Positions 21,561-34,110 of a stretch of DNA of 64,000 nt are shown here, in pieces. Position 1 is the first letter of the stretch, and each line of letters begins with the position of its first letter. A model generated the notes under the pieces. It was given only the letters and a program-made list of their open reading frames with translations, was not told the origin of the DNA and searched no databases. The position numbers and the translations under genes were made by a program. Source of the stretch: Icerya purchasi (Eukaryota > Arthropoda > Insecta > Hemiptera > Monophlebidae); NCBI GenBank assembly GCA_039619475.1, contig CM077115.1, positions 507,491,352 through 507,555,351 on the forward strand, read 5' to 3'.

Positions 21561-24500
21561 CGAAAAAGAATAGACACTTTCGGGTAAAATTCGACGGACT
21601 TCCGACCGTACAAAGAAGTAGGCAACTATAAATATTTTTTTACCTAAATCAACAGAACTCTTGCGTGTAAAATATTACGCAGTACATAGCGAAAGGAGGC
21701 CATTCTAAAAGAGAACAAATTCTCCTGATGACGACAGCTATTCCATGCGAGACACTACAACAAGTTCGGATGGAAATGGGACCTTAATTTTTTTTTAAAG
21801 TTGTAATGTTGAATAACAGTAAAATAGGTAACCTCAATAAACATGGGGGGGGGGGACAACTTACAAATAACCATAATAATATTAAACGATATTACCGCAA
21901 CCGGAAAAACAACTAAATTAGAATTAAAAAAATTGTTTAGAAAAAAAAGTCTAAAATTAAATAATTAATCAAGGGCTAAGTCATCAAATAACGATATAAT
22001 AATAGAAAAAGGGGGAGAGTACGCGGATTGGAATGAGAAATTTATCTATATTTAAATTATATGCTGACTGTGTGAATAGGAATATGGTATGAAAGTTCAT
22101 ATATATATGTTTATTATAAAAATCGCCGATAACTGTGTATGTCACCGATTCGTTAGTTATGATGTATTTATTATATATGTATATTAATTAATAAAGGACA
22201 GAGACATGCGTTTATTTGTAGGACCCTGCCGACAAGCTGCATGGCTTGGCGGGATTCTTGAATGTAATGCACATGCATAAAAAACGAGAAAAAAAAAATT
22301 ACCGTCAAGTATTAAACTTCTTATGTTGAAAAAAGGTGTAAAGCAACCGGAAAAGAAAAATACGCTTCCATCATTCTTCAACGTAAAAAGCCGATGTTAC
22401 AAAGATTTTTCTTCAACTTCGTGCTTAGTGTAGGGTTTTGAGTTCATGCTAAAATCTCGTCGAAGAAGCTTAAAATTCGATCTTGCTAATATGCCAATGA
22501 TGTCTAAAGCCGAATCTCCAGCGAATTTAAAGTCGTCTTGTAAACGTCTTTTATCTGAAAATGATAACAGCCGTCACGATGAAAAGCTACATTTTCGGTT
22601 TATCAAATTATATAAAAAAAAAAAAAAAACGAAAAGAAAAGACATAATAATATCTGTGTACAACATTTGGCAAGAGACGCAGTGAGAAATATTCGGATAA
22701 TGCGATATGATGTAAGTGACCGTAATAAATTTTGCTGTAGCTAATGCCCAGAAATCAGGACGTGTGCGTGACCTTTAATTCTTACACAGGTATCTCTGTC
22801 GCCGTGTGAATTTTCACCTTTTACTAACAATAAAATAAGCGCTTTTCCCATCAATTTCACGCGAATGGCGCGATGCGTGAATTTTATCAATAAAAATATG
22901 CGATTCGTATGTTTTATCATTTTTCATCAACGATAATAACCGGTTTTTATTCGTGTACTTTTGTTTTTTTTTGTTACATCCCGCTTATAATTAATTTTGT
23001 TGTTGACAAATTAAAAAAGTTCGCCCAACAAATGTAATTACTTTTTTTAAAAAGATTATTATCAATTATCTGTTTAAAGTCATTTTAAACGTGTATTTCG
23101 TAATGGTAATAATAAACATTCTGTTATTAATTAATTACGGAGACCTACATATAATTCCTTGGTTTCTTCGTCCAACTCTGTCCTGATCAATGCACCGAGT
23201 TTTCGACATCGGTGTTTTGTACATTCCGAGTTTAACCGGTCTATCGTATTTCTCTAGTCGATTAAGAGACTAGAATTTTTTTTATTGAAATATATTTTAA
23301 TTACTCGGTAGCGGTGTATGTGTAATTATCGATGATTATTCATCGGATAATTTTGCAATCCAATAAACAAAATCGATAATACGGAGAAATGTTCAAAAAT
23401 AGGAGCAAACTTGAAAAAGCAATCGAAATAAAACAGCGCTTCAAGATATTTCCATTTTTTTTTTTCCAGTGATAAAAAGCGTCTTGTCGCTGTTATTTTC
23501 TGCTTTCGGTAAAACTACCAGTCGATTTTTCAGTCGTTTATGTAAAGTTTTACGGTATCGTGGTATCGTGGTATCGTGGAGGGGTTTGTTTTTTGTTTGT
23601 TTTTTTTTTTTCATATTGAAAAGCAGTTCTGTATATTTTAACATTTTGTATAATTCCAGAATGAAAACCATTAAACTCAAGTAAAATGCAACTTTGGAAA
23701 GCATCTGATTTTTTTTTTTTTTATTTTAACCTGAACGATGATATAGTTCATTTGGCCAAAACTCAAATTTGAATAATACGTTCTTCAGTTTCTTATCTTT
23801 TTCTCATCACGGTCGGTCTGCATAATGTGTTTTTTTCTTTTTTTTCGAACGAAGTCCTTTTACACAGCTTGTCGGTAGGAGTAAACTGGCAGAAAAGGCG
23901 AGATAACGAAAATCGCGTTATGCGTCGTCCGGCAGGCGACCTTCACTCTCCTTCTCTTTCACTCTGTCTCTTTCTATTATATACGTGTGTGCGTGCGTTC
24001 GAGCGAGTATCGAGATTCGAGCAGCAAGCATCGTACGCGGTCAGCTGTATAAGCTCAATTCTAAACATGTGTAAATTTTATTGAATTATGAAAATTGACG
24101 CGGTTTTTTTGTGCGACGTTAGCACACTTCAACGAGTCTGATGATTTATTTATTGTTTTTGTTTTAATTAATTCATACGGGATTCGTATTTTTTGTTTTT
24201 GTTATTTTTGTTTAAATTCATAATGGGATTTATATACTGTGTCATTTTTTATCGTATACTTTTTATGAATGACTTTATACTTGTATATCTACCAAAAAGT
24301 GGTGAAAGGAACTTCGAACCTCATACCTACCGGGTGTCCCCCTCTAAACGCCACTTCTATTTTTTTTTTTTTTTTTTTTTTGGAGAACAACACGTCAGCC
24401 AAAGATCTACCGAAAGGACAGAGTCTCTTGGTTACATTTTCATTCGGATATTTATCTAAAGGCTGATCGATAGAGGGGGAATGATGGATAGAGTAAAAAA

Positions 24501-24620
24501 AGACAGAATCTTAGATGCGCATTGAGATATGGACTGCTCGAATTTTAATAAACGGAATATAGAATACGACGCGGGACAGAAAAGGATAAATGTTCAACAA
24601 AGAAATGTGTCGGCGTCGTT
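21561..24620. other. No gene seen
   Basis: AT-rich. It includes a G11 run at 21845, a TATCGTGG triplicate near 23553-23580 and several T runs. The segment 23930-24060 is more GC-rich, with TATATA followed about 60 bp later by CGCGGTCAGCTG; this could be a promoter or 5' exon but nothing confirms it. Open frames at 22446, 23441 and 23827 match nothing. Confidence 0.3.
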
Positions 24621-24624
24621 CACA

Positions 24625-24820
24625 CATCGATAGCTCAGTGTGGAAAAACTAGACATGCCAAATTTTGCTTCAAAACAGGTGCGCACTATCAAGAAACATG
24701 TCGAATTTCGATTTGAAAAGCAGCCCAGAGTCTGATTTTCGAATCGAATTTCGACCTGTCTACTTGTTGCGAAGCAAAACTTGGTATGTCTAGTTTTTCC
24801 ACACTGAGCTGTCGATATCG
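24625..24820. mobile_element. Foldback/MITE element, ~196 bp
   Basis: The left arm begins TCGATAGCTCAGTGTGGAAA and the right arm, read on the other strand, begins TCGACAGCTCAGTGTGGAAA. Pairing continues through AACTAGACAT.CCAA.TTTTG and, less perfectly, to the centre (TCGAATTTCGATTTGAAAA against its partner), so nearly the whole element can form one hairpin. No coding capacity. I could not define a target duplication exactly because the outermost bases are themselves near-palindromic. Confidence 0.7.
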
Positions 24821-24837
24821 CAAATTTCATATGTATT

Positions 24838-25010
24838 TTTTTTTTTTTTTGTTTTTTTTTTTTAATGGGCTCGGTGTTAACACTGACCTAACTACATCGA
24901 CTTAAATCACCTACTCAGATTCTGAGGCGATCGGAGATAGAAAGTATAAAGGAAAGAAGGAGGGGAATAACGGCTAGAGATGGGAAGGAAAGGATAAAGG
25001 AAGCATTGAA
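24838..25010 (-). mobile_element. Short I-clade-like LINE insertion (C-terminal codons, 3' UTR, poly(A)) with target duplication
   Basis: Minus strand: NASFILSFPSLAVIPLLLSF then ILSISDRLRI and a stop, matching SSFILSFPSSSVVSALLSF...SISDRLVI of copy 2. A ~50-bp 3' UTR and a poly(A) of about 28 (interrupted by one C) follow. Flanks AAATTTCATATGTATT (24822-24837) and AAATTTTCATATTAGTATT (about 25010-25028) look like a slightly diverged target duplication. A textbook 5'-truncated retroposition product. Confidence 0.75.
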
Positions 25011-25028
25011 AATTTTCATATTAGTATT

Positions 25029-26622
25029 AAATAAATAACAGCTACGCTATTATGTTTTGATCGGATCTTATATTTAATTATCATCCGCGTTCGAAAGTAT
25101 GTTAAAGAATTCGTTTTGAATATTTCCATTAGGAACGTAAACGTACATATTGATACTTCAAAAATGCAAATGATGTATCCTTGACCCTACACAATTACTG
25201 AAAATGGAAATGAAGGGAGAACAATGAAACAATAAAAAAAGGACATAAATAAATAACGAAAAAGTCCGAAAACCATTACCTATTGAAATAGTCAACTTTT
25301 CATTTCTATCTTTAGAAACTTGATGAAACGCTTACCACTGCTGGTAAATTAAATATTCTGATCACCGCACTTTTTACTAAATTTCTTCCTTATCTCTTTA
25401 TCGTACATTTCTCGTTTAAAGAATTCCATATAGAAGAATCATTTAGGTATAGAAGGTGGGAAATTGATCTCTCTTTACTTTGTGCATTGAACTTTATTCG
25501 ATTTCATTCCGTTCCGCTACGTGATTTTTTTCTCTCTCTACGCTACTAGAAGTCGTAAATTATGTTCTTTTTGGCGAATAACTGATTTTTTTTTTTTTTT
25601 GTCAGGTATAGATAAGACATTAATACCGGTTAGGTCAGACATTAGTGGCGACTAAGTAAGAGATGACAAATTAGAAAATAAAGAATGGCGCGTTCAATCG
25701 AGAAAGATGAACATTTATTCGATTTTATTCGATTTAATTCGATTTGGTCAGAGCCACAATTTACCGTTGCCTCTTTGTCTTTTCACACATTATTCCTGTT
25801 ACACACACATTATTTGCTTATTGTTGTGTGAAATTGCCAGATATACGAATGTTAAATTGGTTTATTAATAATTGCTCCGAAAAGGGCTAATTCAAGTTTT
25901 GTTCTAACGAGAAAATAACAGGAAAGATGAAACGAAAGGATTAAAAAGATACGACAGGAAAATTAGGATGAAGATTAAAAATTAACGATAAAACAAATGA
26001 ATAAAGAAGAGATTTTCGATCTTTGGCGAAACTACCGCGCCACATATATTCAACGGACAAACTAAACAAAAGCGACCATTTCCGATGCTGATACGACGGC
26101 GGTTGAATAACGGCCGGCATAGATTTTTTAGATTAATTAATCTAGCGTGAAACTAAATTGTGCGAAATAATGAAATATTTTAGAATTAGAAAAACGAAAT
26201 AATGGGAGTAATTAATTCTTATCATATTTTAGAATTCTATCGTGTCCCTTTTAACTTCAGAAAGTTTTCCCAACACACATGTCTAATCGGATTAAAATAT
26301 ACCCAACTCAATTGTTTCCGAGTGAAGGTGTAAAAGATTCGAGAAAAACCCTCGTGATACATTTTTTGGCGCTTTTTTTTTTTTTTTTTTTTGATGAGAA
26401 ACTCTCGTATGTTTACCTGTCTGTTCGATCAATATATCTGCCTTCTCGGCTCCGGCTACTACACTTTTCTTGTTTTAGCCGTTCTACTCTTTGTTCTGTC
26501 GATCGTAGTCTCTTGTTAGCGTCCTTCCTACTTTCCGATAAACTTCTTCACCGTTTTTTCCGTTTTATTCGGATGATTCAGCTATGATTGCGGCGTCTGA
26601 TTATATTATTTTCGAATGCTCT
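25029..26622. other. No gene seen
   Basis: AT-rich with T runs at 25586 and 26373-26391 and small words repeated near 25720 (ATTCGATTT). An open frame at 26279-26587 is a low-complexity Phe/Ser/Leu product. Confidence 0.35.
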
Positions 26623-26776
26623 TTTATTTCTATTATTCACCTTGATTTTTATTTCTATTATTCACCTTGATTTTTATTCCTATTATTCACCTTGATTTTT
26701 ATTTCTATTATTCACCTTGATTTTTATTTCTATTATTCTCCTTGATTTTTATTTCTATTATTCACCTTGATTTTGT
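26623..26776 (+). repeat. 25-bp minisatellite, six copies
   Basis: The unit TTTCTATTATTCACCTTGA plus TTTTTA repeats six times with single-base changes (TTCC for TTTC once, TTCTC for TTCAC once). Head-to-tail, no coding sense. Confidence 0.95.
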
Positions 26777-27283
26777 TTTTAATTCGCGTAATCTTTGGTT
26801 TCTCTGCTCTTTATCCTTTGTTCTTCCGTTTCCTTCGTCGTCGCTGTTTTTCTAATTTCTTTATTCATTTTCTCAATCCATAGATAGAATATAATGCTCC
26901 TTTTGATTACTGCGATGCGCCAGATAAAACTTCTCGTTGGCGAGCATCTGAAAAAAAAATAGAATGCGCTCCGACTGCTAACTAGTGCAACGAATAAAAA
27001 TTTTTAAAGCTTTTGCTTTCTTCTTTTTCGTACCTGTATGATATTAATCGTAGTAAGGATTTCGCGGTATGTAGATATGACAATACACAGTTGCTCATTC
27101 GAGGATGACGGATATTAATTGAAAAAACACAGAATGCACGCTGATTTACTGAGCAATGGTGAACAGATTTGCACAGAACGGTAATCAATCTCAGCTGAAC
27201 GCTCGAAACTGTACACTAACCAGCTGTGCAAAAGAATCGGCCATTGCAGCTTACAGAATCCAACACACCCTAGTTCATCAAAT

Positions 27284-27390
27284 TCAAATTGGTTCCCATA
27301 ATAAACTGGAGTTATTACATTAGCTGATCGAATTGGTTCCCGGGTTAAGTCAGTCTTCAATTTAAAACGTTCGAATTGGTTCCCATTGTT
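27284..27390 (-). repeat. Ladder of GGGAACCAATTCGA, left cluster
   Basis: Three copies read on the minus strand (core GGTTCCC on + at 27291, 27335 and 27378) with 44- and 43-bp spacing. The best pair share GGGAACCAATTCGA, and the spacers share AGCTAA-like words. Two or three similar units lie in the opposite orientation at 28464-28479 and 30857-30946. Confidence 0.7.
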
Positions 27391-28463
27391 ATTAGAACGA
27401 TTATGAATCAGTAGGTTTATGTACTTTATTAAAATGTGATAGTTGACCAAAAAGAAATAAATTTTTGATAGTGGTGGTGAATTTCGCGTAAGAAATGACA
27501 TTAAGTTTAATTTACCCTTGATTGTATTTTTTTTTTTTTTAACATATAGACATGAAATATAAATTGTGAATAAGTGCATAGGGTTAAGCTATGTAAACAG
27601 CTAATTAATTGGTAAAGTATTTTAAAGGTGCTGAATGTAGTTTACAAAATTATTTATTTTCCATTTACAGTTCAGATTTTTTTATAACAATAATACACAA
27701 ATTGAAGACAGCTTGCAAACATAGATGTGCGATATCGCTTGCAAAGTAACGAGAGAAAAGTGTTTTAAACAAATATCGGTCGTTAAAAGTAATATAAGCT
27801 TTTTGGTAACGCATTTCTCTTTGTCTAATATTTCTCTCCGTAACTTATTCAAATCATGCGCATTCAGTGACTCACCATTGCCGTTGGAAGCAATTTCGCT
27901 GCGAATAATTTTCGATGGATTTTGACTAAGAAGTTTTCGATATCCATATTTTCCCCATTTTAGAGTGAATTGTTCAGTTTACGACGCGTTAAAGTATCAC
28001 TTTCTACTCCATAATTTTGATACTAGAAACTTCTTCAATGATTATATTTTATTCATGTAGTTTTACGAAAGTTTTGCATCCTCGTTTGGTACAAATCTAT
28101 TTTTGGGCGTCCAAAATGAATTTATAATCGTGCATCACAAGTAGTTTTCTCGCTAAACATAAATTCCATTATAAATCGGAGTAAATAAGTAATATTTTGA
28201 TAACTAACACGGCTCACAAACAGTGCTGCAAAGACCGAATGCTGATTAAGAATAACATCGGAAAACTATCTCACCCACATACAAATAAGAAACAGTCGTT
28301 CTATTATGACCCTATGGTCGTATGTGAAGAATAAAAACAGTAGTAATAACATTCACAACAAACATCAATAACAACAGCGATAAAAAAACTCTCGGTCAGT
28401 TTCATCATACAATTAGGTAAAAAAGGACCCTTAAAAAGGATAGATTTGACACATCAATAGAAC
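27391..28463. other. No gene seen between the two motif clusters
   Basis: AT-rich. A 66-codon open frame (27725-27925) resembles nothing I know. If the two GGGAACCAATT clusters mark the ends of an element, this stretch is its interior. Confidence 0.3.
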
Positions 28464-30946
28464 GGGAACCAATTGGGCTACGAGCCTTTCGGGAACACAC
28501 TTGTGCAAGTACAAAAATACTCAAAAAGCATCGAAAAGTACTTAAGAAGACTCGATTATCGTTTTTGTAGTGTTCATCACTTTAAATTTCAATTTTATTG
28601 AAAAATTAATAATTATTTCACTTTTCTTAATAAAAAATACACAATATTTTTTTCTAATAACTTTTTAATAATAATAAATCATTTTTCTGTTGTTTGTTTA
28701 CATGTTATGTACTATAATTTTCAACTTTTAGTTTATTTCAAATCAAAGTACATGTAATTTTTTCGTCCAGATTTTTAATTTAAGTAAATAAAGGAAGAAA
28801 AGTTTTTAACAATTTTATTAAGACATTTTTCCGTTAAAATACAGGAAATTTATTAAACTGAACTTTAGAAATAAAGTAACAAAACAATTTCATTTAATAA
28901 CATTGTAAAACATAGTAAATAAAATTTCGTAACTGTATGTAACACATTGTATATATCTTTAATTATAGCAACATTAAAAAAATATGAAATGAAGTTCACT
29001 TACCTAAACTAGATGTAAATAAGAAGTCTAAGAAAATAAAAAAAGTTTATTGTTTTACAGTAATAAAAATAATGGTCGTCGCTATTACTGTCTATAATTA
29101 TTAACATATTCAGATTATATTTGTTTTATTTGTTTTTTAGGAGTATACTGAATATATACTACTATTAAAGTATTTCACATAACACAAAAGTTTTCAACAG
29201 TGTGCAAAAGAAATCTATTTTTTCTCCGATTGCATATCATTATTCATACTGTTGATTCGATTGTTGAACTGTAAATTAAAATATTATTTCACAAATTGTC
29301 CGATCTCTTTCGAACATTATAAATGACTCGACATTATACATAGAAATTTTCTCTTATTAAAGACTTTATTTCAGTCATTAAATAAAGGATCAGATCGTTA
29401 TACTGTATTTCACATTTTACTAAAAGCTTTTTCTTATTTTTCAAGTAAATACATTCTCGAAATAATATATATTAATCCTGAAATTATTATTTAATTAGTT
29501 ATCGTAAGAATATATCATTTTGTTTGTTATAGTTTAAATTTACTTAAATTCTGTTAAACAAAGCTTTATTTGTTGCCTCGTTGAACTTAATTCCGGGTAC
29601 ACTTTAGTTGCTGCAAAAGCTCTGCAAGTGCCATTTGGCTGATACTGTGAGCTACTTCACGTTACAACTTGTTCTTAACAATTTAGAACTGAAATTTTTA
29701 AAGGCCTCCTTAAAAATTTACATTATACATTCATAGTTATACTATTATATTCAGCGAGCATTACCTGTCTATATGGTATTAGTAATTAAAAGCTGAATAA
29801 AAAATAATTATTTAAAGCAAAATAAACCATGGCATTTAGTACCACTGTTTACAATTAACTTAAAACATAAAAGCATATTTTTCAGAATTTATGTTTATCT
29901 GTCTGTTTGTTGATTATACATTATGTTTTAAATCAAAGAGCACTAAATCAGAAATAATAAAAAGTAGGTACAGCTTATATAAATTGACTGATTTTATTTT
30001 AATGCTACAGATTATACCAATTACAATTTTAAATTTTAAATCATTTCGAGTATACAAACCTTAACATTCGCAAGGGATACCTTTCAAAATTTATTTGAGA
30101 ACGTTCAATGTACTTGTTATGATAGGGATGAGACAACAAAAAAATAATTTTTTTAACCAACATTATAAGAACTTGAAGTTAATTTTAAAAAAGAAAAAGA
30201 ATATTGAATTCTTGAGCTTTCTTTTATGTTATGGGCGACAAATTGACTAAAAATATGCGTAAGATTATATTAATCCGATCGGAAAATTGTAGGCTGACAT
30301 TTTTTATGCCGCTGTGCAAAAAAATTAAGACATTGATTAAATAATTCATAATATCATTAACAGTAAGTAAACTATAAATTTTAAAGAAGTTCAGAAACCA
30401 TAAAAATAACAAATATTGTAGTATAAAAGTAAATGGAAAATATATTAATTATAATTCGAAAAAAATTGAAATGCAACCGCATAACTTTTCATGTTTTTTA
30501 ACTGAAAATATAATTATTTATAAAAGTAATTACAGGTAGCCCTAGTAAAATATGCGCAACTGAACAATAATAATTATCAAAATATAACAAAAATGTTAAA
30601 TAATTGAAAAATTAAATGTGAAACCAAAGCGGCGAAAGCCTGTATAAAGGAATTCAGTTTTTTCCCTTTTTTTTTTTTTGGCTTCCATAGCATATCGTAT
30701 TGGGTAATTCAGTTATGCGGTGTATGAACAAAATATCTAGGAAAAATTATTTCGATTCAATTCCAAGTCCGATTCTTCTTAAATACTTCGCTACGTATCG
30801 TTATCACTTTAATGAGTATTATTGTACTTGCAAAAGTGTGTTCCCGAAAGGCTCGTAATTGGGCTAGCTAACTTAAAAATTAAGTTCATCTACGGGAGAA
30901 CCAATTCGACCAGCAAAATCTTACCCGGGAACCAATTCGACATCTA
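28464..30946 (+). repeat. Ladder of GGGAACCAATTCGA, right cluster, split by a transposon
   Basis: GGGAACCAATTGGGCT at 28464-28479 is broken by the element at 28480-30856 and resumes at 30857 after the 9-bp duplication. Further units start at 30894 (GGGAGAACCAATTCGACC) and 30927 (GGGAACCAATTCGAC). With the insert removed, the spacing is about 46 and 31 bp. Orientation is opposite to the left cluster. Confidence 0.65.
28480..30856. mobile_element. Non-coding DNA transposon, 2.4 kb, ~45-bp inverted repeats, 9-bp target duplication
   Basis: The left end ACGAGCCTTTCGGGAACACA and the right end read in complement ACGAGCCTTTCGGGAACACA are identical over at least 20 bp. They go on matching through CTTGTGCAAGTACAAAAATACTC with a few changes. 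The flanks are AATTGGGCT at 28471-28479 and 30857-30865, a perfect 9-bp duplication. Nine bases together with long inverted repeats point to the Mutator-like group (Merlin is the other possibility). The interior is extremely AT-rich and no transposase fragment is visible, so this is a non-autonomous copy. Ends and duplication are seen directly; the superfamily is inferred. Confidence 0.85.
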
Positions 30947-33592
30947 CCCATCAAATTACACAAATTATGTCGAATGAAAATCCCTATGGTTGAAACCATC
31001 AAATCGCGTTATAAAGCCTTCATTGAGAAATAAAACTAAAAGCTTAGCATATGACCATTTTTCGGGCGGGATATTTTATTTCACAACGACCGCAATCGGA
31101 ATAGTTTAATAATAGTAATATTCAAATAAATAATAATAATAATAATCTTAATAATAACAATGATAGTAGTAGACTATTTTTTCTGATTCAAAATGAACCG
31201 GAGTTAGTGCCCAAAAAGCGCTGTAGACCAAAACGGAAATAAAATATATTTAGAACTCGCCGACATCGCATCTAAATCACGCAAAACAAATAACTTGAAC
31301 ATTTACGATAATTCTGAATGTAGAACTTATCTTATCGGAATGTGTTTCTATTGTACGACTAAACGAACGAAGAAATATTTGATTTTATCGTTTTCATTTG
31401 CTGTTTTTTTTTTGCGCAAAGTGAATTTTATTACTTAAGTGGTAATCACCGAAAACCGCATGCTGACACATCATCATCGGTCTCTCTTTTACATCAGATG
31501 CGGTGCATTTTGACCTACTTTCTGTGTGCAACGAGTTACACGCCATGTGCACACCTAGATAGCACAATTCGATGACTTTTTCTATTTACTTTTAATTATT
31601 GCTTCTCTCGATGAAGACGACTATTTTAATCCAAAACCCTTCCCCGAGCTGACTTCTTTTACTGTATAAAAATAATCCGCGGCTCCAGCAAAGGGCACGT
31701 TTGTGATTCCTAACATAATCATATCATTTGTTTGAAATATTTACAACACGCTAAAGAAATTATTATAAAATCATTTTTTTTTTTCTTTCTTTTTCTTTAA
31801 ACTAATATTCTTTTAATGGAAATCATAACCTAATATATATCTATCTATCTATCTATCTAAATCAAATAGTGCGCATTGTGAAAATTTAAAAACAAAATGG
31901 AAAGAGAGAGGAAAAGAAAGTGTTTTTTGATGGAATTTATTTACAATAAGATTAATTAAAATCCCCCATCTTACACATGTAAACTGTTTCATGTTAAGTA
32001 AAGTTGACATATCCCACTATTTCCCATCCTTATAACGAAGATCTTACTGACTTTTTTGCTCACAATGAAAATCTAATTATTTTCCCCCCTTATAACATCC
32101 TTCCGGGAACAGCCGAGAAACCACTGAGAAACCACTGAAAAAATACAATGAAAACGTTAGCTAGGTTTCCATTTAGCTCAAGTTTCACTAACAAATTGAA
32201 TGTGAAATGTCTGATTAATTTTTCATTTATTAGTGTACATGTTTTTTGACGGATTTTCGATCATTATTTAATGGCGTTATTAAAAATTCGTAACGTATTT
32301 AATAAAGCATTTCAGTGGACAATGTGGTTGATTATTACTCGTACCCTATAAACCTTACATAAGGTGAGTGTATGAGATAACTATCGAAACCGAATAAAAA
32401 ATTAAAATTAATTTCACTTACATCGAAATAAACTGAAAAAAAAAACGTAATTTAACAAATCCGGATAAACGTCAGTCCGAAGCTGTAGTATTAGAAAATA
32501 ACGCCGTTTTATGTTCCATGTAACCATTTTCTTCCTTTATCATTAACCCATTTTTCCATATACTGGTGAAATCGAAAAATTCAGTCTTAAATGGAAGATG
32601 TGAATATGCCTCATACAGTATCTATCTCAGGGGATATATAATATTCATACAGATTTTAGTTAAGGGGAACTATTCATTGCGATTAATAAAGTATCTTACA
32701 ATAATTATTTTGTTACTTTTATTGTGTAGTTGAATTTTACTCCAAATTAAAATTTAAATATGTGATGTTGTTGTTTAACTGAATGGATTATTTACTATTT
32801 AAAATGTTTAATAAAAGTTCATTAAGTTATTGCTACTTGGATATTTGAAAATGTGTTTTTTTTTTTTTTTGATAAAGTAGACTTAGAAACTCACTGATCC
32901 GTATTACAGGTCGTAAAAAAAACAAAAAAACGAACATACACAATAAATAATAGCAAAGTGTATTTTATTTTCCGGTTAAAATGTTCATCCTAACATCTAT
33001 GTTAAAATAACCAGAATATTACGTTTCGACGGTAATTAGTTTTCTGATTATCGACAACTTCCGCTTACCTGCGTGAAAATAACGAATGAATTTTAATTGC
33101 AAAATGATGACCTTACAATAAATAATTTTTATCGAGTTTTTTAAAGTTATACGAAATTAAAAAATTAAATAGAATTACGAAAATAAATCTAGCCCGAAAA
33201 ATATCAACACGGAATTTATTCTCTGATATCTTGATGAATGCATCCGATTTAAAAAGCGTCCTGTGTTGAAAACAGGCGGATAAAGGAAAATGCTAGGTGA
33301 TAAACACATTTACAAATAACAGGAAATAAGAAAGTGTTGGGAAATCACTGCAAAAAAAAAAACTGTATACATATTTAGCAACTATTTTGGAAATTACCGG
33401 AATCTCAATATTATCTATTAAGAATTACGATTATAATATTTTAAATTATGACGATATGCCAAGGTGTTTTAAAGTGAATAAAACTACACCTCCCTTAGTG
33501 AAAACTAATGAAAAAATAAACTGCCTAATCTGAACAGTTTATTAGTGAGAAAATATTGAGGGAACATGTATTTCAATCATCCTAACGTAGAT

Positions 33593-33597
<5 letters not shown>
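30947..33597. other. No gene seen
   Basis: AT-rich. (ATCT)5 lies at about 31838-31860; other short A/T runs occur. No open frame of note. Confidence 0.4.
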
Positions 33598-33631
<34 letters not shown>

Positions 33632-34110
33632 ATGGGCACGTCAGCACAGGACATTTCACCCAACACAAAAGATTAGAAGAATAGAAAGACATATGGAGCG
33701 ACAGGTTATATCAAGAAACAATCAGAAACAGAAGACATGAAGGCGGTTAACAAAGGAACAACAGAAGGAGATGGAAAAGCGAGAATGTAGGGGGCACTGT
33801 AAGGAGTAGGGAGGCCGAGGTTAAGCAAATTGGAATAAAAGATCGCGCGTTCTAAGGAAATAAAGGGAACATTCAAATAGTACTTGCTTCACAGGTGCAT
33901 TTAAGGTAGAATGATGAAAGGGACGACGACATAAGAGAGATTGAACAAAAGCAAAGCGGAAACGAGAAGTTCCGGCTGCTGACTATGATTAAAACGAAGA
34001 GGAACTATGGAAGAAGTGACAGAATGACTGATGATACTGGGAAGCTTCTTGATGAAGAGGAAGATATTCGAAGGTTAAAAAAAATCAAACCGCACCAACT
34101 GATTGTTTTC
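33598..34110 (-). pseudogene. I-clade-like LINE, C-terminus with 3' UTR and poly(A)
   Basis: The T run 33598-33626, then GGGCACGTCAGCACAGGAC, is the family's tail on the minus strand. Above it the minus strand reads LLNLGLPTPYSAPYILAFPS and VVPLLTAFMSSVSDCFLI followed by a stop, aligning with LLSLGFPTPYNSSFILSFPS...SISDRLVI at 7060-7167. Frame is lost above about 33850. 5'-truncated, inactive. Confidence 0.7.

Noticed and set aside
24594..24830. 78-codon frame on the minus strand
   Set aside because: It is a translation of the palindromic MITE and reads through both arms.
27115..27579. 154-codon minus-strand frame with repeated GNQFE-like words
   Set aside because: The repeated words come from the GGGAACCAATTCGA ladder. 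The rest is low in complexity, so it is more likely a repeat shadow than a protein.
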